From Isoetes taiwanensis (lineage: Eukaryota; Streptophyta; Lycopodiopsida; Isoetales; Isoetaceae), in assembly GCA_021234155.1 (NCBI GenBank), contig JAJEKV010000292.1, forward strand, positions 186,001 to 250,000: a stretch of 64,000 nucleotides of DNA. Direction: 5' to 3'. A program made the position numbers and the translations under genes. The notes below the pieces were generated by a model. That model was not told the DNA's origin, ran no database searches, and was given only the letters and a program-made list of their open reading frames with translations. Positions 35,100 to 46,247 of this stretch are shown here, in pieces. Numbering within the stretch: the stretch's first letter is position 1; every line of letters begins with the position of its first letter.

Positions 35100-38000
35100 T
35101 GGACCCTAGACTAGCTAGTTCAAATCACGTTCAACAACATACAAGAAGCTATTATTACCCATCACATCCAACCTGGCGGGGAACTTCACACATGATTGAA
35201 CCAAAGGGCTGTGCATGTTTTTCTTTTGTAGTCGCGGTAACCAACCACAATCAACCTCTTCATCCATGTCATCATGAGCGCGTCGTGCCTCGTAGTCAAT
35301 GTCAATTTGACCCATCAAACTTCATCAGCGGGAATGATGCAACCTCCGCGATATCCCCACGCCATGGGTAGTGTCGAGGATAGCCAATGCCACGGAGAAA
35401 GTAATCTAGAAGGGACTTCAAGCGTCCTGGTCTCTAACACTACATTTGTGCTACCTCTGGGGCCTGCTAGGATGCATACTTCTCTAAGCACATGGTTGGT
35501 GGCGATCACGGTGGAGTCAAAACAACAACTCCTTGCAACACCACTTTTTCGGTGCAATCCGTCTCAAGACTATTATCTTGAAGAAGACAAACTTTGTGAT
35601 AGAGCCCAAGTGAAACCTGCATTTGAACCGGTGCTTGTCTTTGAATACAATAAAATTTAACAATTGATAGTACCAGTCATGAACATCTGTATTTGAAAAA
35701 ATAGCGACGTGATCCCCAACCCGAAGGAGAGTACCATGAGAGAGAACCTTTGCTGAACACTAACACCTATTAGGACGTTAATTCCAAAGTCGTAGTCGTA
35801 GACTAATAGCTCCATACTTGATCTACGGTTTGGCTTCTTCCGCATAGGATTGGAGTCTAGTAATGATCCATTGCCACTTGTCTGGAATGCCCTGGCTAAC
35901 CAGAAATTTGGCCTCCTTCTGGTTTTGGGTGGCGATGTACCCTGCATGTTTGGTGAACATATAAGACAATTCAATGAGAACAATTTATGAATGTTGAGCT
36001 GCTTGATACGAATAATACAAAAAGTCTACTTGGACGTAGACTATGTCAGATTCTTGATTGCTATTTGCAGCCTGATATTTCTCATTGGCCTACTATACAC
36101 GTTGCAAAAGATGTTAGTTTGCCTGTCTGCAAATTACCTCGGAGTGATGAGTGGAGCAAATCTTCCCACCGTTGCGGATGTAGAACACCAGTCCGGTCTT
36201 GGATTCGAGCAAACATAATCTCTGAGAAGAAAAGTTTGTTTGCAAATTTCGCGAATGTGAGCTCCATATGCACGGGATTGGTAGGTATTTTGTTGGTGTT
36301 TGAAAAGCGCCTCTCCATTCTACAAAGAAGTAATATAAAGGCCGAAGATTAAAGCGGAGGGCAACACAAAATTAATGGATGAAGGTTGTTGCATACAGTA
36401 ACACCAAGTGCCATCCAGCCCAACCGTAATTGCGAATGTCTTGAATCATGTGCCTAGACCCAAAAAGATGATGAATGATCTTGCAGTTCTCTCCAAGAAA
36501 TGACTTCGCTCATAACCCTCCGGGAGACTTGTAGATTAGCAAGACAATCGAGGGCTTCACGGGACCAGCCACTATTCCTTGTATAGTCATATATGAGGCG
36601 ACGACAATCGGCCCGATTAGTTGATGTAAATTTGCATTACGTCTTAGAGATAAGTCCACCAAAAACATATTGACATAAAGCCTGAAGGCAAAGCTTTGAT
36701 GTTCATCGCTTTCGAGAACCCTCTGCATGTAAAAGGTTACATACGGAAATCTTCTATAGGCGTAAATATGGTGTGCGGTTTGTTTGATCTCCACTATCGC
36801 CTCTCAACTTCCTTACGTTTAGAAGTGTCTCCATCTTTTACCTCCAGTGACCTAAAAGGTTCCTTCATTAGTGTCTTTAGCCACACTGCGAAAAGACAGC
36901 GGTCAGTTTGGTAATGGGTGCAAAGCATTTAATGATGAACTTTAAGTCTATAGGGTGATGCCGCGATTGAGATCGTGCCCTTGCGAATGATCGGTCGTAT
37001 CAATGTGGACTTCCCTTTCACTCCATGCTCCACGAAAGTTGTTTGTTCCTTTTTGTACTTCTCAATCGACTTGAGAATGAAATCTATCGTCTTTGGTTCA
37101 TCACGGAAATCTCGATTTCTTGTGCGGAGTCCTTATAAATGCCTTCCCGTGTGAACATGGCGTGCGACAATGGTTCGAGGCCACCTAAAGACAATTTGAA
37201 GTGTAAGGAACAACAACGGTTCTCGCACCCTAGACAAATTCTTGAGTAAATGCAATACACAAAAGAAGTTTCATTACACTAAAAAAACCTTGAGAAGTTT
37301 TCTGATTGCATAGTGTGCAATATGATCACCCATAAAACCAAAGAAGGAGGTCCTGTGGATGAAGCGCCGATTAAACTTCGCCCTCAAAATCGGGGACATC
37401 AAGCTGCATAGTCCACTTACGTTCCATGGCAAAAGAGGCGGTCAATCATTCTCACTACAATGTCTTGAACTTCGTCAAACACATCACGGTCCTTGTTGCG
37501 GAACTTGCTTTCGATGGAATGTACATAAGCGGAAGAAGAAATGCCTCTCGATTTCGGGCAACATCGGATCTCCATTAAGGATTACGAGTGTAGGCTTCAA
37601 CCGAGCAATTTTTGTTGATGCGACTGGAAACCATCTCGTGCAACATTGCAGCCCAATATCAGCGGATCCCCTGCGATGTACCAGTTCATATCAAAATGCA
37701 TGGAACAATTCACACATCGTCATGCGTAGAAGCCATTCTCATGCTCCTCCTTGTTCTTAAGCTGCGGGGTGAACATCGGACCCAACATCTATGCCTGTGT
37801 CACACCTTGGACACATGGTGGCAGCTCTATCCTTGCTTTTGGGTTCCATAAGTCTTGCCTCTCCAAATTACAGCCCGTGGCGAAATGATTCATGAACTGC
37901 CAAGAGAATGCGGATTAACAAGTTATGAAGTAGGTTCCAACAAATTGAAGGCACTAAGCACAAGCGCCCCTTGCGGTTTGCCAAAGGAATTCGCAAATTG

Positions 38001-38740
38001 GAAACCCTCCTTCCGTGTCATGTAACGCGTCGGCGGACACGTGCATTGGAGGCGAGTAACAACTTGACCTCGTCATCGTCTCTCTGGCAGCGGCAAAGGC
38101 GTGGTTCTTCACTCCTTGAACCCCTCCTTGTGGTAGCAAGCTGCGTATCTACGAAGCGGTGTGAGGGCCCAAGTTCTTCAAAAAGCGTTTCATGGTCTTT
38201 GAAGTAGAAGGCACTTTATGTCAGCGATTAACCTATCCCACTTGCCCTTTTGAGAGAGCAAAGGCTGCTAAGCTAGGTTCTTTATTGTCTTAGAATAAAT
38301 TCTAAGAATGTCATCCCTCGGACTTTTAGACACCGAGTGCATGTCAGGGCGTTCTCCAACTCCAAAATCGCCATGAGAATCTGGTCATCTAGTGTAGCAT
38401 CGAAATGACTTTCCTTTGGTAAACCCTATGGCCATCAGGTGTCATCAAGTTCCTCCTCGTATCCATCGCCTTCGGTGATCTTCCACGGCAAGAAAGACAT
38501 CGGGATGACTACCAATTTCATCCATCGATCTTAGGCGGCGTCCACGCTAGGGTCACAATTGATATCTTCATGACAGCCATAGCCATGGCCATGCTCCATT
38601 TCCTCATCGACATGCAACTCTTGGTTACATGCATTGCACCATCCACGGTCGTCATTCACGTTTTCTTCATTCCCAACACATTCTTTGGTCAAAGCGAGAT
38701 TTGCATTATCTATCGCAGCGGATCGTATATATACTTGCTG
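35100..38740 (-). pseudogene. decayed multi-exon protein-coding gene, unidentified
   Basis: The minus strand shows coding-like blocks with splice signals. An exon starts after an acceptor (CTTTAGGCAG) at 38737 and includes WCNACNQELHVDEEMEHG. A CPRCDTGIDVG block lies near 37810. An exon ends at a GTAAG donor at 37421 (KDRDVFDEVQDIVVRMIDRL before it). A block near 37000-37100 reads TIDFILKSIEKYKKEQTTF. Longer frames lie at 36510-36794 (VLESDEHQSFAFRLYVNMFL), 36082-36318 and 35657-35983. Two CxxC pairs suggest zinc binding. I do not recognise the family. Multiple frame breaks suggest a pseudogene, or a gene with sequence errors; the order and size fit a gene of more than 1000 residues. Confidence 0.4.
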
Positions 38741-38849
38741 CCTAAAGGACAAACCACTAAGATTGACAAGAACACACCGTTGGCACTAACAAATCACGGT
38801 CCCTTACCCGGTTTTGGATTTGGGAATGCTTGCCATGTGTGATGCAAAC

Positions 38850-40480
38850 TTGAACTCCTTGTGGTGATCCCACCAAGTTGAGTAAGGAATCAACACACTC
38901 TTTGGATTCTTCTTTCGACATTTATCACAAAGGCAAAGCTTTAGTTGGCTTTTAGCGATAAATTCGGCCTCTTCAGCCCCTAACCCCTATTTCTCTTCAT
39001 CGTCAAGTCGAAGAGATCAGAATGGAGCAACTTTGAGGTGTATTCATTAAGCATGTTCTTAGGGTATCCATGTGAGTTAAATAATCATTAAAACATATTA
39101 GATTACAACCCTGCCAAAAGTGAGGTTCTCAAATTCTGTATCCCGCTGTATACTCGCTGTAAACTTCCAAAGTTGACATTGAAGACTTACAGATGATCAA
39201 AAGAAATCAGGTTAGCAGTCCAAAATCATTGCCATACTAGCTATCAGTTCTTCAATGGCCTTGCTTCCCATGAGAATTTGCCACAAATAAAGATTTGAGC
39301 AAGTCCTCCATGGTGCATAATATAATAGTTAATCTAACTTGAATTTGCATGCATCGAATCTTTGACAAGTTTCGTTTCTTTGTTGCGGGCATGAAGCACT
39401 AACATGTTAGCTGGTCAATGAAAAGTGCTTAATAGTATTTTGGGAACTACTGCCACAAGAATCACTAAAATGAAGAGCAATACCATGAATATTTCTGCAA
39501 TAGCAGTAATAGCCATGACTATTGCATACTTGCAATCATAAGCTCCTGTTTATATGCAATAGGGCTCCTATTATTAATAACTCAGCACAGCAGCAATAAC
39601 TATAATTATTGCATATATGCCACCATAATTTAATCTTGCCCAGGGTGCTCTCAGACTTATAATCAATGCATTTTAAGCAGATTTTAAGCAGATTGTGGAT
39701 TGTGGATTGTGGCCGGCAGCTTAATAACTAGACTGCATGCTTCTGTTCATAAGCAACTCACCCTCATCTAGGGCCAGTCACAATCTAGCCTGCTAAACAA
39801 GTAAATAACTTGCCCACATATATTCCCTTGGATGATGAGAAATAATGCGGCTCATGGACATGTTGAGAAATTGAATGCAGCTGCAGCCAACGACATAATC
39901 TAAAGCTTTCCTTACAGTTATCCCTTTGTGCATTCATAATGGATATATATAGACAATAAGAGAAGAAGGAATGCACTATGTAATCATAAACCCACAAATA
40001 ACTTGCAGAATGACTTGCCTGAATGAGGATGCTTCCAAATTTCAAAGCTTGAAGTCCATCTTATGAACTATGGATCTGCATCAATAAAACAAAAGATGTT
40101 ATAAAGAACAACTACTATATGGTTCTGGAGACACAAGAAAAATCAAGATTTTCCAATTGAGCAAGAAAATCCGACTTATAAAATGCCCTAAGATGGCGTT
40201 CAGCTCTGGAACATGGTTGATTTTGGATTCGTGAGGTCACAGTTTATTTATTTTTTGCTAATGGTAATGGTTTATTGCTAATGGTTTATGTCCCTAGATT
40301 TTTCATATGCCAAGAATGTAGGTGTGGCTATAATGTATAATTTGTGATGCGTATTTATATAAAAAATGTACGTGTGGAGATGTACATTTTTCTACGGGAA
40401 GATGTACATTTTTCTATGGGAATTCGGCTCTTATACAATGTCATAAAAGAAGTAATTTTTCTACTAGTTTTAATGCCAAA
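38850..40480. other. gene-free stretch
   Basis: AT-rich; no gene was recognised. Minor repeats occur, e.g. GATTGTG units near 39700 and GATGTACATTTTTCTA twice near 40380-40420. Confidence 0.35.
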
Positions 40481-40499
40481 AAGTTAGATGTGGAGATTT

Positions 40500-40830
40500 A
40501 CACTAAGTGACTTTACTTATGGAAAATCCTACCAAAAAACGACGTGCACTAAGGTAAGTAATTTTAAAGCAACCGTTGAATACGGCTATACAATAAGTAG
40601 TAATTGAAGTGTCTTTGTCTATGGGGAATTCTACCATAAAACAACGTGTGAGTAACTTTATCTATGGGGAAATCTACCATAAAACTACGTATAGTAGTAA
40701 AAGAAGTAGTTTTAAAACAACTATTGAATTCGATTACAATATGTGGTATTTGAAGTGACTTTATCTATGTGGAATTCTACTATAAAACGACGTGTAGTAA
40801 TAAAGTAATTTTAAAACAACTGTTGGTATT
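40500..40830. repeat. degenerate tandem repeat, four copies
   Basis: The string CTTTATCTATGGGGAATTCTACCATAAAACxACGTG recurs at about 40511, 40613, 40656 and 40757, followed in most copies by AGTAATTTTAAAACAAC. Unit spacing is uneven (about 45-100 bases). It does not code. Confidence 0.7.
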
Positions 40831-40869
40831 CCTTCTCTGCTTAAAAAACAACAGTATTGATGAAAAAAA

Positions 40870-42195
40870 CTACACCTCTAAAAAACTACATGTGCGTTTT
40901 TTGAGGAGTACCAAAAAGCCTACACGTTGACATTTTTTACTGTGGTTTTCAACTGTGGACAAGTTATTGGGGTTAGTGTGTTCATAAGAATTAGGAATTT
41001 GAATCCCTTGCTGCCTAGCCTTTTGCCTAGTTACAACATTCACATCCACAACATAGTCCAAGCTAACCATACGAGCATCTTGAGCCCTATGTTCAGAATT
41101 TTCCTTAGATGTGTTATTGGTTGTTTACATTCACGGGAGAAGTGTCCTTTCTCACCGCAATTCCAACAGCTAGCCATTTGGAGAGTCTTTTCTCTTTTGA
41201 CTGTGGGGACACAACAAAAGCAAAAGTTTCTGTAACTTTTCCCTTTATTTTTAGAATTAAAATAGCAATCCTTCGTATTATGATTCGTTTTGTCACAAAT
41301 GTGGCAAACCTTCTTCTCTAAATTCGTGCGGCATTCTGTCGCATAGTGTCCAGGTTTTGAGCATCTGGTACACCAAATGAAACTCCTCTTCTGTTCAGTC
41401 TGAGCCATTTTCTTCATCCCTTCTTCCATGGCTTGCAATTTACAATGCATCTCTTTTACAGTCTTGATTTCTTGTGCAACTTTCTTTTGCACCAAGGAAT
41501 CTATTTCTGGTTGCTTATTCTTTTCAGCAGCCAAAATTCCCATAACCACTGCAGCTCTCTTGACTGCAAGGTCCAGACTATCTGGAGCATCTAGCTCAAG
41601 TTGTTGTTTTATGCGAATTGGAAATCCGTCAATGAACCAAGCCACAACATCTTCTTGATGTGGGTTTGGTTCCATTAGTTCAAGAACTCGAAGAGAAAAG
41701 TTTCTAGGATGCTCTCTAGGCTTTATCTGAAGTGTACGCACTTCATCTTTTAATTCTTTGTTTGTAGGTACAGTCTGGAACAATGTCAGAAATAATGATT
41801 TCATATCAGTCCACAAAGTGAATGTGGTTGATGGATCATTGATCCAATCTACTGGTTTCCCATCCAGGAAACAACTTCAATCTATGGGCATCAAAATCTT
41901 GCCCATTTAATGAGCTAATATTTTCAAACTGTTTTATGTGAGTCTTAGCTTGGTACTCTGATGTTTTGCCAGTACCATATCTAGGATAAGCTATATATGG
42001 TTTTGATGTTAGTGTAGGAGTGGTCATGGTAAAGATGGTATGTATGTCAGGAGAAATTTGTGAAGATCTAATAGCAGCAAGTCTTTGCTGCTCTCGTCTT
42101 TCTCGTCTCTCTACTCTCTCAAGCTCTTGCTTGAGTCTAATTTCCTTCCTTTTCCTTCGTTCCTCTGCTAAACTCTTATACATAAATTCTATCAA
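40870..42195 (-). pseudogene. Ty3/gypsy gag with three zinc knuckles
   Basis: The minus-strand frame 41836-42195 carries a charged coiled coil (SLAEERRKRKEIRLKQELER) and the start of capsid (YGTGKTSEYQAKTHIKQFEN). After a frameshift near 41830 the capsid continues in 41040-41816 (MKSLFLTLFQTVPTNKELKD, VVAWFIDGFP). Cys/His knuckles follow: CTRCSKPGHYATEC, CHICDKTNHNTKDC and CWNCGEKGHFSREC (all CX2CX4HX4C). A further frame (40870-41070) has DYVVDVNVVTRQKA, the usual gag-protease linker. Gag packages element RNA. No protease follows directly; a matching protease-RT block lies 8.3 kb away at 32572, suggesting an interrupted element. Confidence 0.85.
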
Positions 42196-42199
42196 GCAT

Positions 42200-44015
42200 G
42201 ATTAGATATGCTTGGTGATCTGATTTCCAAACAATCAGTGGTTTTAACCACTCAAAAAGCCTATTTCTGAAATTCTGACTGCATAAACCAGCCTATGATT
42301 ATGCATAGTATCTCAAGTTGTACTTTGATATTATGCACGAAATTTGGCAATCTGATAGGTCACTGATATATGCAACTACCCATAAAGTTTCAAAAAAACA
42401 TAAGAACCCTAAATAGGTCAAATTACCACTGTAACAGACCTCAATTTCAGCAAAAACGAAATTGCCAGGAGTGTCCTGGCAACGGAACAAAAAATGTTAA
42501 CATACTCTCACTTTGCTAACATAGAATCCAAGTACTCTAGAATCAGAATAGAACTTTAAGCATCTAATAAATCAATGCAAACACTTACCCAAGCACTGTC
42601 CAGATAAGCATTCCAATTGAGACTAGAATTTCCCTCTTTTGGCATTTGGGTCTCTGTAGAAACTATCAAGCAGTGTTCCAATGCTCAGAATGCATAAGCA
42701 ATGACAGAAATGAACTGATTTTGTGATTGAAATCCTTGCTTACCAGGAAGTTTTGAAGCAGCCATCGTAGAAACTGATGGAATAAACCGTGCTAAAGTAT
42801 AGAGTTTGCCATACTGCAAGTAAAACAATGCTTGTTGAGACAAAGGAACCCATTCTGGATTTGAACGATGCACTTTGGTGCAAGCCAAGAACTAGGTCAA
42901 GCCGTGAGGCCAATTGACCACAAATCCGGCATTATGAGACTTTACTTAATAAATTGTTAGATATTTTCAATTAGGTGCTTAACAAAATGATCAGTGTCAA
43001 GAGTCTCCTCCCATAACAACGTACTTGCTTCCTTATATAGATTCTACAATAAATCTCCACCGTCTATAGTCTTGCGACATGGCACAAGTACAACTCTTAA
43101 ATTCAACCTTTATAACTTCCTAGACAATGTTCTTCTCAAGTTCTAACACATTTAACAATTCAACACCTAAATCAAGATAACATTTAATAGTCTAAATATT
43201 ACAACTACTAATGTCGATGCCGTTTGAAATGTCGCTCTTCATCATTGTCCTCGTCTTCATCCAAATCAAACAACGTCTCCAACATTGCATTCTCATCTTC
43301 TTGTTTATTCTCGTTATCAGGGGTCAGTGGTAAAATGAAGGGAGGTCCCTGCCGAGCGCGGCTACTGGGGAACCATAGCAGGCTAGGCTTATAGTCGGTC
43401 ACTTCACGTGGGCCAGGTATGAGTTTGACACTTCCTGGGTCAATGGTGTCGCCCTGACTCTCAAGAGTTGCAGGTGTCGCCTGACTCTTGTTTTGGAGAG
43501 TTCAGTTGGGTTGATCCTCTAACTGTCCATGGAGCCATTGCACTTTGGGAGGGGGGAGATGCAACTCCTCCTACCTCATCGAACTGGGGAGATGCAACCT
43601 GGAGTAGTCTCGTTGGGTGATACCATGGGATTATATTTCTGGCAGGCTACAATCATGACAGAGCCTGATTTAGCCTATCTGCAAGGTATGCACAGAGGGC
43701 AGATGGAGTGGCCAACCCTAGCCATTGTCTATTGCCAGCCCAAGTCATTGCCATAACTCGATCTAATCTATCTGGAGCCCCAGCTGCCAGTCAACTACCC
43801 CTTGAGTCTGAATCCCCGGGTAGGAGCCCCTTTGATGTTGATGGTGTATTGTACATGTTATGATGGTATGGATATTGACTACCCTTCGAGGTAGTGTTGT
43901 TATATTGTTATTAGTGATTATGTTGTATATTGCTTCCGCCGATATAGGGACCTAGAGGATGAGATGGAATGACACCTCCGTGTCCTCAACTCGTTCGTCT
44001 GGTTATCGCAGGCGC
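42200..44015. other. gag upstream flank and gene-free stretch
   Basis: No LTR was identified upstream of the gag. A small acidic minus-strand frame (43208-43402, ...LFDLDEDEDNDEERHFKRHR) is open but unidentified. Confidence 0.35.
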
Positions 44016-44018
44016 GGG

Positions 44019-44519
44019 TTAAATGGAGGGCCCATACGATGAGTAGCCGTTGGATGGAGAAGGTCTTTCGATGTATATAACAGGTTGTCGTATATAAGCG
44101 CAAGGAGCATCACAATACATTAGCAAGTGCACCTTGAATTGCAACTTTCCCATATCTTTCAGGCAATAGCCAGCAATGCCCTCGAAGCAGTGCAACTTGT
44201 TTCCACACAATGGTTTGCAAAGGATCATGGCACCCAGGGGCCTACTGCGATTCCATTCCAAGAAGTTCTTGATTCTCATGTTTACACTAGAAGGGGTCTT
44301 CACATCTAATCGCATGGCAGATTGCACATGTAAGTGATCAAAAGAAGAGCCTTTCTCTAGAACTACAACTCCAGCTTTGCAATTTCCTTTCAAGAACTTG
44401 GTCATCCTCCCATAGAGAGCCTCGGGTACATCACAACGACCAAATACAATTGTGACAGAGACATCCAACAGTGCTGGCATCTCCACAACTTCCTCTCCAA
44501 CACCTCCACCAATATCCAC
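44019..44519 (-). CDS. HUH endonuclease-like (Rep-type) protein fragment
   Basis: This minus-strand frame of 166 codons reads VSVTIVFGRCDVPEALYGRM, then GVVVLEKGSSFDHLHVQSAM, and later GIAGYCLKDMGKLQF. The string HLH (residues 62-64) is an H-hydrophobic-H metal-binding motif and YCLK (residues 118-121) a YxxK catalytic motif, the two hallmarks of HUH rolling-circle initiators with one tyrosine. The spacing of about 55 residues is longer than usual in CRESS-DNA virus Rep, and the context (FLEW, LHCFEGIAGYCLKD) better recalls transposon-type Reps such as Replitrons. Such enzymes nick one strand and stay linked through Tyr. No helicase domain was seen. The residues after about 131 look frame-shifted. 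Upstream frames at 44402-44855 may be its N-terminus. It could also be a virus-derived relic. Confidence 0.55.
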   Translation of the reverse strand: MDIGGGVGEEVVEMPALLDVSVTIVFGRCDVPEALYGRMTKFLKGNCKAGVVVLEKGSSFDHLHVQSAMRLDVKTPSSVNMRIKNFLEWNRSRPLGAMILCKPLCGNKLHCFEGIAGYCLKDMGKLQFKVHLLMYCDAPCAYIRQPVIYIERPSPSNGYSSYGPSI

Positions 44520-45060
44520 CCCAACATACTCCTCAATGATGCTGGGTGCTCGTCTTCCCCTTTCACCATTTCACGTTTAGCACCTCTCCCCTGCGCGAAG
44601 TAATATTCACATATTCTTCCCCTTGCTGGATCAGGCCCCATAGACTACATCCACGAATCGGCTATTTGCATCTTCCACGAGCAACATTGCTTTGTCCTCT
44701 TCTCCTCTTCTTCTTCTCATCAATACGGCCTCAACAAAGAGGTTCAGAAACAATGACTCAACTCGGTCCTCATAGACAACATGCAACATTCCTCTCACTG
44801 TTGGGCCTATATGATCAGCCTGACCACTCTGATTGTGGCAATCCTCCCTCTCCACATCAAATCGTCCACTCCCATTGATTACAACATCCCCAACTATGGC
44901 ACGACATCAACCCATGTCACGGATCTCGCTCAGGTGCGAGCTCTTCTTCAGCTTTCTTCTGCTGCCTAAGCAATCCTCCCTCTCCACATTAAATCATCCC
45001 TCCCCATTGATTACAACATCCCAAGCTGTGGCACCAGCATCGGGGTGCATTCCCATTACG
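44520..45060 (-). other. probable upstream part of the HUH-like gene, with a 132-bp direct repeat
   Basis: Minus-strand frames at 44631-44855 (ESLFLNLFVEAVLMRRRR) and 44402-44641 (GRICEYYFAQGRGAKREMVK) run toward the HUH domain with frame changes between them. A repeat starting CAATCCTCCCTCTCCACAT occurs at 44839 and 44971 (period 132), and a weaker third copy of its right part lies at about 45380-45440. Whether the repeats are coding is unclear. Confidence 0.4.
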
Positions 45061-45482
45061 CTAAAATGGGCGTTTTTGTGACACCTTGCAAGTTACAAGA
45101 TCTGGAGGAGTGTTCCCATTCCACAACCGCTTTTGCTGATATGGCACAGGTCTGGAACTCCAATTCAGATGGATTTGAAAGCTTCTGAATACCCTAAATT
45201 AGAACTGAGTTTGTCTTCTAGCAAGATTTTATTTGTCCTCTTTACGATTACGTTTGTCTTCTTCCAGGCGCCAAAAGCATCACAAGTGCAATAGGAATCG
45301 TGGTCTTGAGAAAAATCCCAACCGTGAAATCGGTGCATAAAATTGTCGGTGCTGGCTAATGGGAATACACCCTCAGCCCATATCACATATCTTGCTCCAG
45401 CTGCAGAGCTCTTCTTCCCGCTTTCTGCTGCCCTACTAGACTCTGGCTTGCATCCCTGAGCATCCAAGCAATGCAATGGTTC
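45061..45482. other. stretch before the TR-GAG element
   Basis: A minus-strand open frame (45165-45476) has no recognised domain. CCTTC at 45483-45487 is the left target duplication of the next element. Confidence 0.35.
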
Positions 45483-45487
45483 CCTTC

Positions 45488-46209
45488 TGATACGGCACTA
45501 GCTTGGGGACGTGGCTCAGAGGAATGATTTGCAGAGACAAACACAGAGGCAAGGGCTTTAGATGGATATTTTGTAATTTTGATTGATTGTTAGGAGTTTT
45601 TAAACTACACTTTTAATAAGGAAACCATTGAAAAGTTAAACATTTCAAATTAAAGGAACTATCGAAATTTTAAGCAACCAAATAAGCGAGCAATTGGAAA
45701 AGCGAAGCTTATGTTGGCGTTAAAGGGACAAAAAAGGAAGTGGTAGGAAACAACTCACAGGACAGCAGATCTGGCGGATTCTTTGGAAAAAGGCATCGAG
45801 CGCTACGTATAGCGGAAAAAGGTTTTGAGATGGCGGATCTAGCAAAAAGGAGAAACCCATAATAGATATGCAACACCTTTTAGAGTAATATATAGGAATC
45901 GTCTAATTGTAAAAGCGAAGTATCTTATGACTTGATCGTCCAAACTTGCTTTAGATTCACTAGTAAATTGTTGATTGAATCTTTGTCCTTAGTTTTTTTT
46001 TAGTATTCCAAAGAGTCCCGAAGAGGCTACCCGGTTGGTTGCTTGGACTCGGGAAGTGGAAAGAGTTTGAGGCCCGATCTTGCCATGTTTACCAAATCGA
46101 GCCCGTTTGGGTGGATAAGTTGTCTTAGAGACCTTGTTCTGGAGATTCCAGGTTGTTTTGAATAACCGTGTTTGATAGTTTTGCAGACAGGGGAAAGACC
46201 ATTGTATCA
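45488..46209 (+). repeat. 5' LTR of the TR-GAG element
   Basis: 722 bp, TGATAC...GTATCA. It pairs with 48456-49185. Examples of differences: AAATCGAGCCCG here against AAATCAGAGCCCAG there, and GGAAAAGCGAAG against GGAAAACAGAAG. Confidence 0.92.
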
Positions 46210-46211
46210 AT

Positions 46212-46223
46212 TGGTATCAGAGC
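46212..46223 (+). other. primer binding site, tRNA-iMet
   Basis: TGGTATCAGAGC lies two bases after the 5' LTR, the exact plant initiator-Met PBS used by many Ty3/gypsy and copia elements. Confidence 0.95.
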
Positions 46224-46247
46224 TGTGACATCCTAAGATCCTGTAAA

